Source of the DNA: CAYVUB01 sp964454675
Lineage (GTDB): Bacteria; Bacteroidota; Bacteroidia; Flavobacteriales; Flavobacteriaceae
DNA: 23,300 bases
Reading direction: 5' to 3'
NCBI GenBank assembly: GCA_964454675.1
Contig: CAYVUB010000040.1
Location: forward strand, 1 to 23,300
The notes beneath the pieces were generated by a model. The model was not told the origin of the DNA. It was given only the letters and a program-made list of their open reading frames with translations, and ran no database searches. Shown one piece after another: positions 14,318 through 21,972 of the stretch (position 1 is the first letter of the stretch; every line of letters begins with the position of its first letter). Position numbers and translations under genes: made by a program.

Positions 14318-17068
14318 ATGAAAACAATTTTAAAGATTATGATGCTGTTTTGTTGTGCGATAACGTTTTCGCAAACAACAGTAAAAGGTAAAGTCACCGA
14401 CAATACCGGCCAGCCCATTCCGGGAGCAAGCGTTGTTGTTGTAGGAACAACAACAGGCACAGTTACTGATTTTGACGGAAATTACAACTTATCCGTAAAC
14501 CAAACCCCTCCGTTTAGCATTCAGATAAGCAGTGTTGGTTTTGATGTTATCATAAAAGAAGTAACTTCGGTTTCCCAGACAATTGATGTTATTTTAACCC
14601 AAGGTACAGAACTCGATGAAATCATACTTTCGGCTTCAAGAACCCCTGAGCGAATTTTTGAATCACCGGTAACCGTTGAACGCTTCGGGTTAAAAGAAAT
14701 TAAAAATACCGCTTCTGCCGGTTTCTATGACGGGTTGGAAAATTTAAAAGGTGTTGACATCAACACAAACAGTTTAACATTCAAATCTATTAACACCAGA
14801 GGATTTGCCACATTTGCAAACACCAGGTTTATGCAATTGGTTGACGGTATGGACAACTCGTCACCGGCATTAAACTTTCCAATAGGTAACCTCGTTGGTA
14901 TGAATGAAACAGACGTTCAAAGTGTGGAATTGCTTCCCGGTGCAGCATCTGCTTTATACGGCGCAAACGCCTTTAACGGTATCTTGTTTATGCAAAGTAA
15001 AAGTCCTTTTGATTTTCAGGGTATAAGTGGTTATCATAAGCAAGGTATCACATCACAAGATGCAGGCGGCGACAATACCTATAGAGATACAGGTATAAGA
15101 GCAGCGCATAAATTCAGTGATAAATTTGCCGCAAAAGTAAATTTCGGCTGGTTAAAAGGAACTGACTGGACTGCCAATAATTATCAAGGAAAACCCGGTA
15201 CCGGCGATACCAGAGCAAGTATTGGCTATGATGGTTATAACATCTATGGAGATGAAGTATCTACAAATATTAGAGCAGCTTCGGGAGGTTTGGGAATTAT
15301 ACCTAATGTTGTGGTGAGTAGAACAGGCTATGAAGAACGCGATTTAACAAACTATAATGCAGAAAGTATCAAAGCCGATTGGGGACTCTATTTCAGACCA
15401 TGGGCTAACGATTTCGAAATTCAGTATGTTGGAAAAATCGGTACCGGTTCCACGATATATCAAGGTACCAACAGATACAGCATAAATGGATTTTCACAAC
15501 AGCAACATAAAATTGAACTTAAAAACAATAATTTCTTTGTAAGAGGTTATGTGGTTTCTGATAAAGCCGGGGACTCTTATGATATGGTGTTTACAGGTAT
15601 CAATATCAACCGTCTTTGGAAATCAGATCAAGAATGGTTTGGTCAATATATCCAAACGTATGCGGGAGCAACGCTTGGCGGTGCAACAGACGAACAAGCC
15701 CATGCCGCTGCAAGGGCTGTAGCAGAAACCGGAAGATTAATCCCGGGTACTCCGGCATTTCAAAACGCTTTCAATCAAGTAACATCCAACCCCGATCTTG
15801 CTACCGGTTCAAAATTCCAGGATCAATCAAAATATTATCATGCAGATGCCAACTACAATTTTAGCCATTTATGGGATGTTGTAGATGTTCAGGTTGGAGG
15901 TTCTTTTAGACAATATAGATTAAACTCTTCAGGAACAATTTACACAGATTACGACGGTGTGATTCCGTATTCTGAATTTGGTGTTTACACCCAATTACAA
16001 AAAGAATTTGATTTGAATGAAAACATGAAATTAAAACTGACAGGATCTGCACGTTATGATAAATCCGAATTTTTTGACGGGTTCGTTTCCCCAAGGGTTT
16101 CTGCAGGTTTGACCGTAAATCAAAACCACAACATCAGAGCCTCTGTACAAACAGGTTTTAGAAACCCGACAACTCAGGATTTATTTATAGGTCTTGATGC
16201 CGGTAGAGCCATCTTGGTAGGTTCGGCACCAGATAATTTAGACAGATATTCAGGAACTTATAATGTAAGTGCCGCCGGTCAAATTGCATTTGGACAGCCG
16301 GCATCAATTACCCAGTCGGGTGGTGCCGCTTACACAAATTCATATTTGGCATCATCTGTGAGAACCTTTGCGGCTTCCGGAAATCCGGCAGATTTAGAGA
16401 TTGGAAATTCCGCTCTTGTAACCCCTGAAAAAATCACATCCGCAGAAGTTGGTTATAGAGGAAAATTAGATAAGGTAATTATTGATATGAGTGTTTACTA
16501 CAACAGATATAAAGATTTCATTTCTGGAGAAGTTGTGTTGGCACCACTTTACGGAACCGTGGGTGACAACTCACTTTCTGTAGCGGCTATTGCTAATGGC
16601 GATTACAAAACGTATCAAACGTACACCAACTCAAAAGCTAACGTTAATTCGTATGGTGGCTCTATAGGACTATCAACCAAGATATTTGGAAATTATGATT
16701 TAGGCGGAAGCTACACATACGCCAAACAAGATTTTGATGAAGACGCTTTCCCTGATTTTATGACAAGTTTCAACACACCTGAGCACAAAACTAAAATAAG
16801 TTTTGGTAATACAGATGTGGTAAAAAACTTAGGCTTTAATGTGGCCTGGAGATGGAGCGATAATTATTACTGGCAGGCTACTTTTGGTAACGGAGAAATT
16901 CCATCATATCATACACTTGATGCTCAAATCAATTTAAGGATTCCTTCATTAAAATCATCATTTAAAGTTGGAGCGACTAATTTACTGGGCGATGAATACT
17001 TTACAGCTATTGGTGTAGGAAGCGTCGGCTCAATGTACTATGTGTCTTGGACAATTAATAACTTATAA
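14318..17068 (+). CDS. TonB-dependent outer-membrane receptor
   Basis: A 916-aa outer-membrane receptor that takes up a ligand using TonB-ExbBD energy. Order of parts: signal peptide (MKTILKIMMLFCCAITFSQ); a carboxypeptidase-regulatory-like domain at about 21-95 (VKGKVTDNTGQPIPGASVVV, VTDFDGNYNL), typical of Bacteroidota receptors; a TonB-box-like segment ELDEIILSASR (98-108); the plug domain at about 110-230 (INTRGFATFANTRF, QSVELLPGAASALYGANAFNG); and a beta-barrel to the C-terminus, which ends in alternating aromatic residues (MYYVSWTINNL). The ligand cannot be read from sequence. No SusD-like partner follows; instead an SGNH-like lipoprotein begins 11 nt after its stop, so the two probably work together. 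Confidence 0.95.
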   Translation: MKTILKIMMLFCCAITFSQTTVKGKVTDNTGQPIPGASVVVVGTTTGTVTDFDGNYNLSVNQTPPFSIQISSVGFDVIIKEVTSVSQTIDVILTQGTELDEIILSASRTPERIFESPVTVERFGLKEIKNTASAGFYDGLENLKGVDINTNSLTFKSINTRGFATFANTRFMQLVDGMDNSSPALNFPIGNLVGMNETDVQSVELLPGAASALYGANAFNGILFMQSKSPFDFQGISGYHKQGITSQDAGGDNTYRDTGIRAAHKFSDKFAAKVNFGWLKGTDWTANNYQGKPGTGDTRASIGYDGYNIYGDEVSTNIRAASGGLGIIPNVVVSRTGYEERDLTNYNAESIKADWGLYFRPWANDFEIQYVGKIGTGSTIYQGTNRYSINGFSQQQHKIELKNNNFFVRGYVVSDKAGDSYDMVFTGININRLWKSDQEWFGQYIQTYAGATLGGATDEQAHAAARAVAETGRLIPGTPAFQNAFNQVTSNPDLATGSKFQDQSKYYHADANYNFSHLWDVVDVQVGGSFRQYRLNSSGTIYTDYDGVIPYSEFGVYTQLQKEFDLNENMKLKLTGSARYDKSEFFDGFVSPRVSAGLTVNQNHNIRASVQTGFRNPTTQDLFIGLDAGRAILVGSAPDNLDRYSGTYNVSAAGQIAFGQPASITQSGGAAYTNSYLASSVRTFAASGNPADLEIGNSALVTPEKITSAEVGYRGKLDKVIIDMSVYYNRYKDFISGEVVLAPLYGTVGDNSLSVAAIANGDYKTYQTYTNSKANVNSYGGSIGLSTKIFGNYDLGGSYTYAKQDFDEDAFPDFMTSFNTPEHKTKISFGNTDVVKNLGFNVAWRWSDNYYWQATFGNGEIPSYHTLDAQINLRIPSLKSSFKVGATNLLGDEYFTAIGVGSVGSMYYVSWTINNL

Positions 17069-17079
17069 TAACCAATATT

Positions 17080-18699
17080 ATGAATACAAAATATATTTGG
17101 CTTTTAGCCATTTTACTCGGATTTACATCGTGCAGCGATGATGATGACTCAACAGGTACCGAACCATTGCCGCCTTTAACAGCCGGAAGTGCAGATTTTT
17201 CAAAATATGTGGCAGTTGGCGCATCATTTTCTGCCGGGTTTACAGATAATGCATTATTCATAGCTGGACAACAAAACTCGTTTCCCAACATGCTTTCGAA
17301 ACAGTTTGCATTAGCAGGCGGAGGCTCGTTTTCCCAGCCTATGATGAGTGATAATATTGGCGGATTTCTGGTAGGCGGAAACGTCGCTTCTGCACCCAGA
17401 TTGTTTTTTAACGGTACCGGACCGCAAGTATTACCGGCAACACCAACAACCGAAATTACCACACATTTAGGAGGTTCATTTAATAACTATGGTATTCCGG
17501 GTGCAAAAAGTTTCCATTTAGGAATTGCAGGTTATGGTGCTTTAAACCCTTATTTCGGGCGTATGGCATCATCGCCGACAGCTACTGTTATAGGTGATGC
17601 AGTAGCACAAAATCCAACGTTCTTTACACTTTCTGAAATAGGTGGGAACGACGTATTAGCCTATGCTACTTCGGGAGGAACAGGTGTTTATCAATTAGGG
17701 AATATGAATCCGGCAACTTATGGTGGCAGTGACATCACAGACCCAACTGTATTTGCGGCATCTTTTCAAGCTGCTGTTGCAGCACTTACCGGCAATGGTG
17801 CCAAAGGTGTTGTGGCAAATGTACCTTACATCACAAGTTTACCGCATTTTACAACAGTTCCTCACAATCCGTTAAGCCCGGCAAATCCTGCTTTTGGACC
17901 GCAAATTCCAATGCTTAATGGTGTGTTTGGACAATTAAACCAAGTATATGCTTATTTACAATCAGTAGGTGCTATTAATGATGCCGCAGAAAGATCTATA
18001 GTATTTTCGACTACGGCAGCAAGTGCGGTTGTTATTCACGATGAAAGTTTAGCAAATATATCTGCTCAAATTGCAGCTGTTTTAAACGCAAATCCGGCAT
18101 TTCCTGCCTTTGTTCAGTCGTTTGGTTTACCGCCGCAGGCAGCACCGCTTGTAGCAGGGTTGTTGGGTAACCGTTACGGACAAAGCAGACAAGCAACTGC
18201 AAACGATTTATTGGTATTGCCAAGCAGTTCTGTTATTGGTACCGTTAATAATGCTTCAGTTGCAGCGTTAATGGGTCAAGGATTGCCTCAGGCACTGGCG
18301 GGACAGTTTTCAATAGAAGGCATAACACTTCCGCTTGAAGACAAATGGGTACTTTTACCAAGCGAACAGCAGGAAGTAAGGGAGGCTACAGATTTATACA
18401 ATCAGGCTATTGCATCTGTGGCAGACCAATATGATTTAGCCTTAGTAGATTTTAAATCATTATTGCAAACAGCTTCTGCTGCCGGTTATGCCGATGGAAA
18501 TTTTATCTTAACTACCAACTTGGTTACCGGAGGATTGGTAAGTCTGGATGGAGTCCATCTTACCGCAAGAGGTTATGCTGTTATGGCAAATGCCATACTG
18601 GAAGCCATTGATGAAAAGTACGGTTCTAACTTTATTGCGGCAGGCGCTAAAGTAAAAGTAGGTAATTATCCTACAAATTATCCGCCGGGCTTACAGTAA
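17080..18699 (+). CDS. SGNH/GDSL-hydrolase-like lipoprotein
   Basis: A 539-aa lipoprotein: lipobox FTSC with Cys18, followed by an acidic run (SDDDD) of the kind that in Bacteroidota often marks surface export. SGNH blocks can be read in order: block I VAVGASFSAGF with the nucleophile candidate Ser49 (GAS instead of GDS), block II near NYGIPGAKS (137-144) with its glycine, block III GGND (188-191), and block V DGVHLTARGY with Asp490 and His493. The full S-G-N-H/D set is therefore present, and an esterase or lipase activity is plausible. The protein is larger than a usual SGNH domain of about 200 aa, with a long Ala/Gly/Pro-rich insertion between blocks III and V. It lies 11 nt after the TonB receptor gene, suggesting that it acts on or delivers the receptor's ligand. 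Substrate unknown. Confidence 0.85.
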   Translation: MNTKYIWLLAILLGFTSCSDDDDSTGTEPLPPLTAGSADFSKYVAVGASFSAGFTDNALFIAGQQNSFPNMLSKQFALAGGGSFSQPMMSDNIGGFLVGGNVASAPRLFFNGTGPQVLPATPTTEITTHLGGSFNNYGIPGAKSFHLGIAGYGALNPYFGRMASSPTATVIGDAVAQNPTFFTLSEIGGNDVLAYATSGGTGVYQLGNMNPATYGGSDITDPTVFAASFQAAVAALTGNGAKGVVANVPYITSLPHFTTVPHNPLSPANPAFGPQIPMLNGVFGQLNQVYAYLQSVGAINDAAERSIVFSTTAASAVVIHDESLANISAQIAAVLNANPAFPAFVQSFGLPPQAAPLVAGLLGNRYGQSRQATANDLLVLPSSSVIGTVNNASVAALMGQGLPQALAGQFSIEGITLPLEDKWVLLPSEQQEVREATDLYNQAIASVADQYDLALVDFKSLLQTASAAGYADGNFILTTNLVTGGLVSLDGVHLTARGYAVMANAILEAIDEKYGSNFIAAGAKVKVGNYPTNYPPGLQ

Positions 18700-18718
18700 T
18701 TCATTTTTATATAACCCG

Positions 18719-18755
18719 AAAAGCCTTCTTTATATACTAAAAAAAGAAGGCTTTT
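18719..18755 (+). terminator. Rho-independent terminator after the SGNH lipoprotein gene
   Basis: A 12-bp perfect stem (18719-18730 with 18744-18755, core agccttctt/aagaaggct) closes a 13-nt loop and ends in a T run. It starts 19 nt after the stop codon. Confidence 0.88.
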
Positions 18756-18805
18756 TTGTATATAAAAAAGAGGCAAAAAAGCTCTTTACTTTTAAATAAA
18801 ACATA

Positions 18806-18813
18806 TATCTTTG
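18806..18813 (+). promoter_or_regulatory. -7 element for atpD-atpC
   Basis: TATCTTTG matches the Bacteroidota consensus TAnnTTTG exactly and lies between the preceding terminator and atpD, 61 nt upstream of its start codon. No clear -33 TTG is present at the usual distance; tttac at 18785-18789 is the nearest candidate. Confidence 0.6.
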
Positions 18814-18874
18814 CAGCGCGAAAACCATAGACGTTTTCTATCAGTTAAACAGCATAATTTTAAACATATAAGTA

Positions 18875-20383
18875 ATGTCAAAAGTTACAGGTAAAGTTGC
18901 ACAAATCGTTGGTCCGGTGATCGACGTTGCCTTTGAAGCGGGTTCAAACCTCCCGAAAATTTACGATTCATTGGAAATTAAAAGACCAGACGGATCATTG
19001 TTAGTATTGGAAGTTCAATCACATATTGGAGAAGATACCGTTCGTACCATTGCGATGGATTCATCTGACGGATTGAGCAGAGGAACTGAAGTTGTTGCAA
19101 CAGGCGCACCAATTCAAATGCCGATAGGTGATGCTGTTTATGGCCGTTTGTTCAACGTAATTGGTGATGCTATTGACGGCCTTGGCGATTTGCCTAAAGC
19201 AGGTGATGCCGGTTTGCCAATTCACAGGCAAGCACCAAAATTTGAAGATTTATCAACCTCAACCGAGGTTTTATTTACAGGTATTAAAGTTATCGATTTG
19301 ATTGAGCCTTATGCAAAAGGTGGTAAAATCGGTTTATTTGGTGGTGCCGGTGTAGGTAAAACCGTATTGATTCAGGAGTTGATTAACAATATTGCCAAAG
19401 GTCACGGCGGACTTTCGGTATTTGCCGGTGTAGGTGAGCGTACCCGTGAAGGAAACGACCTTCTAAGAGAGATGCTGGAGTCGGGAATTATCCGTTATGG
19501 TGCAGACTTTATGCATTCAATGGAAGAAGGTGGCTGGGATTTATCAAAAGTTGATAAAGAAGGTATGAAAGAATCAAAAGCTACATTTGTATTCGGGCAG
19601 ATGAACGAACCGCCGGGAGCACGTGCACGTGTGGCATTATCAGGATTGACTATTGCAGAATATTTCCGTGACGGTGCCGGTGAAGGACAAGGTAAAGACG
19701 TATTGTTTTTCGTTGATAATATTTTCCGTTTTACCCAGGCAGGTTCTGAGGTGTCGGCGTTATTAGGCCGTATGCCGTCTGCGGTAGGTTACCAGCCAAC
19801 GTTGGCTACTGAAATGGGTGCGATGCAAGAACGTATTACCTCTACAAAAAGAGGTTCCATCACATCGGTACAAGCAGTTTACGTACCTGCGGATGACTTG
19901 ACAGACCCTGCACCTGCTACAACCTTTGCCCACTTAGATGCAACAACCGTATTATCCCGTAAAATCGCCGAGCTTGGTATCTATCCTGCGGTTGACCCGT
20001 TAGATTCTACCTCTCGAATTTTAACTGCCGATATTTTAGGAAAAGACCATTATGATTGCGCACAGCGTGTGAAAGAGTTATTACAACGCTACAAACAATT
20101 ACAGGATATTATTGCTATTTTAGGCATGGAAGAATTATCTGAAGAAGATAAACTGGCGGTAAACCGTGCAAGACGTGTACAACGTTTCTTATCACAGCCT
20201 TTCCACGTAGCAGAACAATTTACGGGTATTCCGGGTGTATTGGTAGATATCAAAGAAACCATCAAAGGATTCAATATGATTATGGATGGCGAATTAGATC
20301 ACTTACCGGAAGCAGCTTTCAACCTTAAAGGGACTATTGAAGAAGCTATTGAAGCCGGTCAAAAAATGTTGGCAGACGCTTAA
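18875..20383 (+). CDS. atpD: F1F0 ATP synthase subunit beta
   Basis: The catalytic subunit of F1: binds ADP and phosphate and makes ATP as gamma turns. At 502 aa it is slightly longer than the E. coli protein (460 aa). The N-terminal beta-barrel begins GKVAQIVGPVIDVAF; Walker A is GGAGVGKT (156-163); the catalytic Glu188 sits in AGVGERTREGND; the DELSEED loop reads EELSEED (419-425). All catalytic features are intact. Only atpC follows; none of the other ATP synthase genes lies within the window, so the beta/epsilon pair is separate from the rest, as I recall for this group. Confidence 0.98.
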   Translation: MSKVTGKVAQIVGPVIDVAFEAGSNLPKIYDSLEIKRPDGSLLVLEVQSHIGEDTVRTIAMDSSDGLSRGTEVVATGAPIQMPIGDAVYGRLFNVIGDAIDGLGDLPKAGDAGLPIHRQAPKFEDLSTSTEVLFTGIKVIDLIEPYAKGGKIGLFGGAGVGKTVLIQELINNIAKGHGGLSVFAGVGERTREGNDLLREMLESGIIRYGADFMHSMEEGGWDLSKVDKEGMKESKATFVFGQMNEPPGARARVALSGLTIAEYFRDGAGEGQGKDVLFFVDNIFRFTQAGSEVSALLGRMPSAVGYQPTLATEMGAMQERITSTKRGSITSVQAVYVPADDLTDPAPATTFAHLDATTVLSRKIAELGIYPAVDPLDSTSRILTADILGKDHYDCAQRVKELLQRYKQLQDIIAILGMEELSEEDKLAVNRARRVQRFLSQPFHVAEQFTGIPGVLVDIKETIKGFNMIMDGELDHLPEAAFNLKGTIEEAIEAGQKMLADA

Positions 20384-20414
20384 TTTAGCTGGAGGTTTGA
20401 AGCACGAAGTTTTT

Positions 20415-20442
20415 CTTCTATCTTCCATCTTCCATCTTCTAA
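20415..20442 (+). repeat. Heptanucleotide tandem repeat between atpD and atpC
   Basis: Four consecutive 7-nt units read cttctat, cttccat, cttccat, cttctaa. They occupy nearly half of the 70-bp spacer between atpD and atpC and stop 11 nt before the atpC start codon. A pyrimidine-rich repeat at this place could alter translation of atpC or mark an intergenic repeat insertion. Confidence 0.7.
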
Positions 20443-20453
20443 CTTAAAGAATT

Positions 20454-20732
20454 ATGTATTTAGAAATTGTATCACCGGAAGCAACCCTATTTAGTGGCGA
20501 AGTCACAAGCGTTGCCGTGCCGGGAGTTGAAGGAGAGTTTGAAATGTTAAGCAATCACGCCCCTATCGTATCCATATTAAAGGATGGTTTTGTGAAAATT
20601 TCAGGGAATGTAACTATTGCTGATGAGGTTAAAGAAAAGTTTACAAAAGGGGATAATAACAAGACGCTTTTAAAAATTAATTCAGGAACTCTCGAAATGA
20701 AAAATAACAGGGTTATCATTTTAGCGGATTGA
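20454..20732 (+). CDS. atpC: F1F0 ATP synthase subunit epsilon, short form
   Basis: Central-stalk subunit that couples gamma rotation to the c-ring and, in long forms, inhibits ATP hydrolysis. The N-terminal beta-sandwich is clear: MYLEIVSPEATLFSGEVTSVAVPGVEGEFEMLSNHAPIVSIL is the usual opening in content, and the end (INSGTLEMKNNRVIILAD) closes the sandwich. At 92 aa it lacks the C-terminal two-helix inhibitory domain found in the approximately 135-aa enzymes of E. coli and Bacillus. The frame ends with a normal stop and a terminator follows, so this is a genuine short form, not an obvious truncation. Loss of the epsilon-type brake on ATP hydrolysis is inference. Confidence 0.94.
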   Translation: MYLEIVSPEATLFSGEVTSVAVPGVEGEFEMLSNHAPIVSILKDGFVKISGNVTIADEVKEKFTKGDNNKTLLKINSGTLEMKNNRVIILAD

Positions 20733-20750
20733 TTCTGTTTATTCTTTAAA

Positions 20751-20786
20751 AAAAAGCCGTTTGGAAAATAAACCAAACGGCTTTTT
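20751..20786 (+). terminator. Rho-independent terminator after atpC
   Basis: A 14-bp perfect stem (20751-20764 with 20773-20786, core agccgtttgg/ccaaacggct) closes an 8-nt loop and continues into T residues. It starts 19 nt after the atpC stop codon. Confidence 0.92.
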
Positions 20787-20946
20787 TTGGTGGTAAGTCA
20801 AAAGTTAGTACATCATTCCAAAGTGCCAAAGAGGCGAAATATTCCGGAAACCAGATGATTCTATATCGTCTTTTACGACAAGTCCTTTTTCTTGATTAAA
20901 CAACGAAAGTTAAACAAAATATCCCTTTGCAAACATAGGATGGCAC

Positions 20947-20973
20947 CTGTCATTTTACTTCGTACAGTTCGGG
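20947..20973. repeat. Left edge of a dispersed repeat at the assembly gap
   Basis: These 27 bases (ctgtcattttac through cagttcggg) are the exact reverse complement of 4743-4769, the right end of the palindromic element near radA. The match breaks at 20946 and runs straight into the N run on the other side, so the rest of this copy is probably inside the gap. Confidence 0.8.
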
Positions 20974-21073
20974 NNNNNNNNNNNNNNNNNNNNNNNNNNN
21001 NNNNNNNNNNNNNNNNNNNNNNNNNNNNNNNNNNNNNNNNNNNNNNNNNNNNNNNNNNNNNNNNNNNNNNNNN
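20974..21073. other. Assembly gap (100 N)
   Basis: Exactly 100 undetermined bases, a conventional placeholder for a scaffold gap of unknown size. Both sides are repeat sequence, which explains why the assembly stopped here. The true length and content cannot be read. Confidence 0.97.
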
Positions 21074-21225
21074 ATGGGATTCCTCTTTTTCAGATTCCTC
21101 AACTTCGTTCCGTTGCACTACACTACGTTCGGAATGACAGGAAGATTCCTCAGCTTCACTTCGTTCCGTTTGGACACGAGGCGGCAGCGTTCCGATAGCT
21201 ATCGGAATGACGAAGCAATGACAGA
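21074..21225. repeat. Right part of the dispersed repeat at the gap
   Basis: The word gattcctc occurs three times (21078-21085, 21093-21100, 21144-21151). The last two copies are each followed by cttcgttccgt, the later one with a short insertion. The words ttcgttccgtt and cactacactac match the interior of the element at 4622-4751 in reverse complement. A perfect 18-bp palindrome (ttccgatagctatcggaa) lies at 21190-21207. There is no coding potential. Confidence 0.75.
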
Positions 21226-21387
21226 ACACTTATGATGATTAATGACCAATATTCAATCAATAAAAACTGAAATTTGACAACTTATTCCCTTTACAACACA
21301 GATTATTCTGTATCTTGTAACAAAATTTATTTCCGGCGACCTATACCGTACAATAGTATTAAAGTTGCTTATTAAAAAATTTCAATT

Positions 21388-21966
21388 ATGATTGAATGGT
21401 TTTCTACTTTAGAATTGTTTCCTAAAATATACTGGAGTATTGCACTTGTGGGCTCTGTCATTTTTTTGATTACTGTTATTTTGGCCTTTGCAGGTGGTGA
21501 TGCTTCTGATGATTTTGGCGGTATAGACTCAGAAATTGATGCCGATACGGGTATTGGTTTTCAGTTTATCACGTTTAAAAACCTTATAGGTTTTTTTACC
21601 CTGTTTGGCTGGAGCGGTATTGCCTGTATAGAAGCCGGTTTTTCCACTGCACCAACGCTTATCATTTCAACCATTTGCGGACTCATCATGATGACCATTA
21701 TGGCGACTATGTTTCATTATATGAAAAAGTTAGACCACAGCGGTACTTTAGAATATAAAAATGCTGTGGGCAAAGTTGGCGAAGTGTATTTGACTATAGG
21801 AGCAAAACGCTCAAAAATGGGTAAAGTCCATGTAAGGATTCAGGAAGCTTTACGTGAACTGGAAGCATTGACAGACTCTGAAACAGATTTAAAATCCGGG
21901 TCAATTATCAAAGTCAAAGAGGTCACAGAGAACGGAATATTAATTGTTGAACACCATAAATCTTAA
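21388..21966 (+). CDS. NfeD/YqiJ-like membrane protein, flotillin partner
   Basis: A 192-aa membrane protein with a hydrophobic helix at about 14-36, an acidic stretch (GGDASDDFGGIDSEIDAD, about 37-54), two further helices (about 62-82 and 88-111), and a soluble C-terminal part (about 120-190) with the small beta-barrel look of NfeD C-terminal (OB-fold) domains: NAVGKVGEVYLTIGAKRSKMGKV then SGSIIKVKEVTENGILIVE. It ends 6 nt before a flotillin-like gene, the usual pairing for NfeD and YqiJ proteins, which supports the call. Expected role: membrane-domain organisation or stress tolerance together with the flotillin; the exact function is not known. The family assignment rests on topology and context more than on a signature motif. 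Confidence 0.8.
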   Translation: MIEWFSTLELFPKIYWSIALVGSVIFLITVILAFAGGDASDDFGGIDSEIDADTGIGFQFITFKNLIGFFTLFGWSGIACIEAGFSTAPTLIISTICGLIMMTIMATMFHYMKKLDHSGTLEYKNAVGKVGEVYLTIGAKRSKMGKVHVRIQEALRELEALTDSETDLKSGSIIKVKEVTENGILIVEHHKS

Positions 21967-21972
21967 CATATC

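Larger units (their letters stand above)
20787..21387. other. Gene-free spacer with repeats and an assembly gap
   Basis: No credible gene lies here. Reading frames that cross the run of N on both strands are artefacts of repeat sequence. The stretch holds a partial repeat (20947-20973), the gap, further repeat sequence to about 21225, and then an A/T-rich leader (about 21230-21387) before the NfeD-like gene, in which I find no clear -7 element or hairpin. Confidence 0.75.

Noticed and set aside
15616..16094. Short frames inside the TonB receptor gene
   Set aside because: The receptor frame is continuous with domain support; these are out-of-frame by-products.
20415..20442. CRISPR-like array at the heptad repeat
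   Set aside because: Units are only 7 nt with no spacers; no cas genes are present.
20873..21229. Plus- and minus-strand reading frames spanning the N run
   Set aside because: They depend on undetermined bases and on dispersed repeat sequence.
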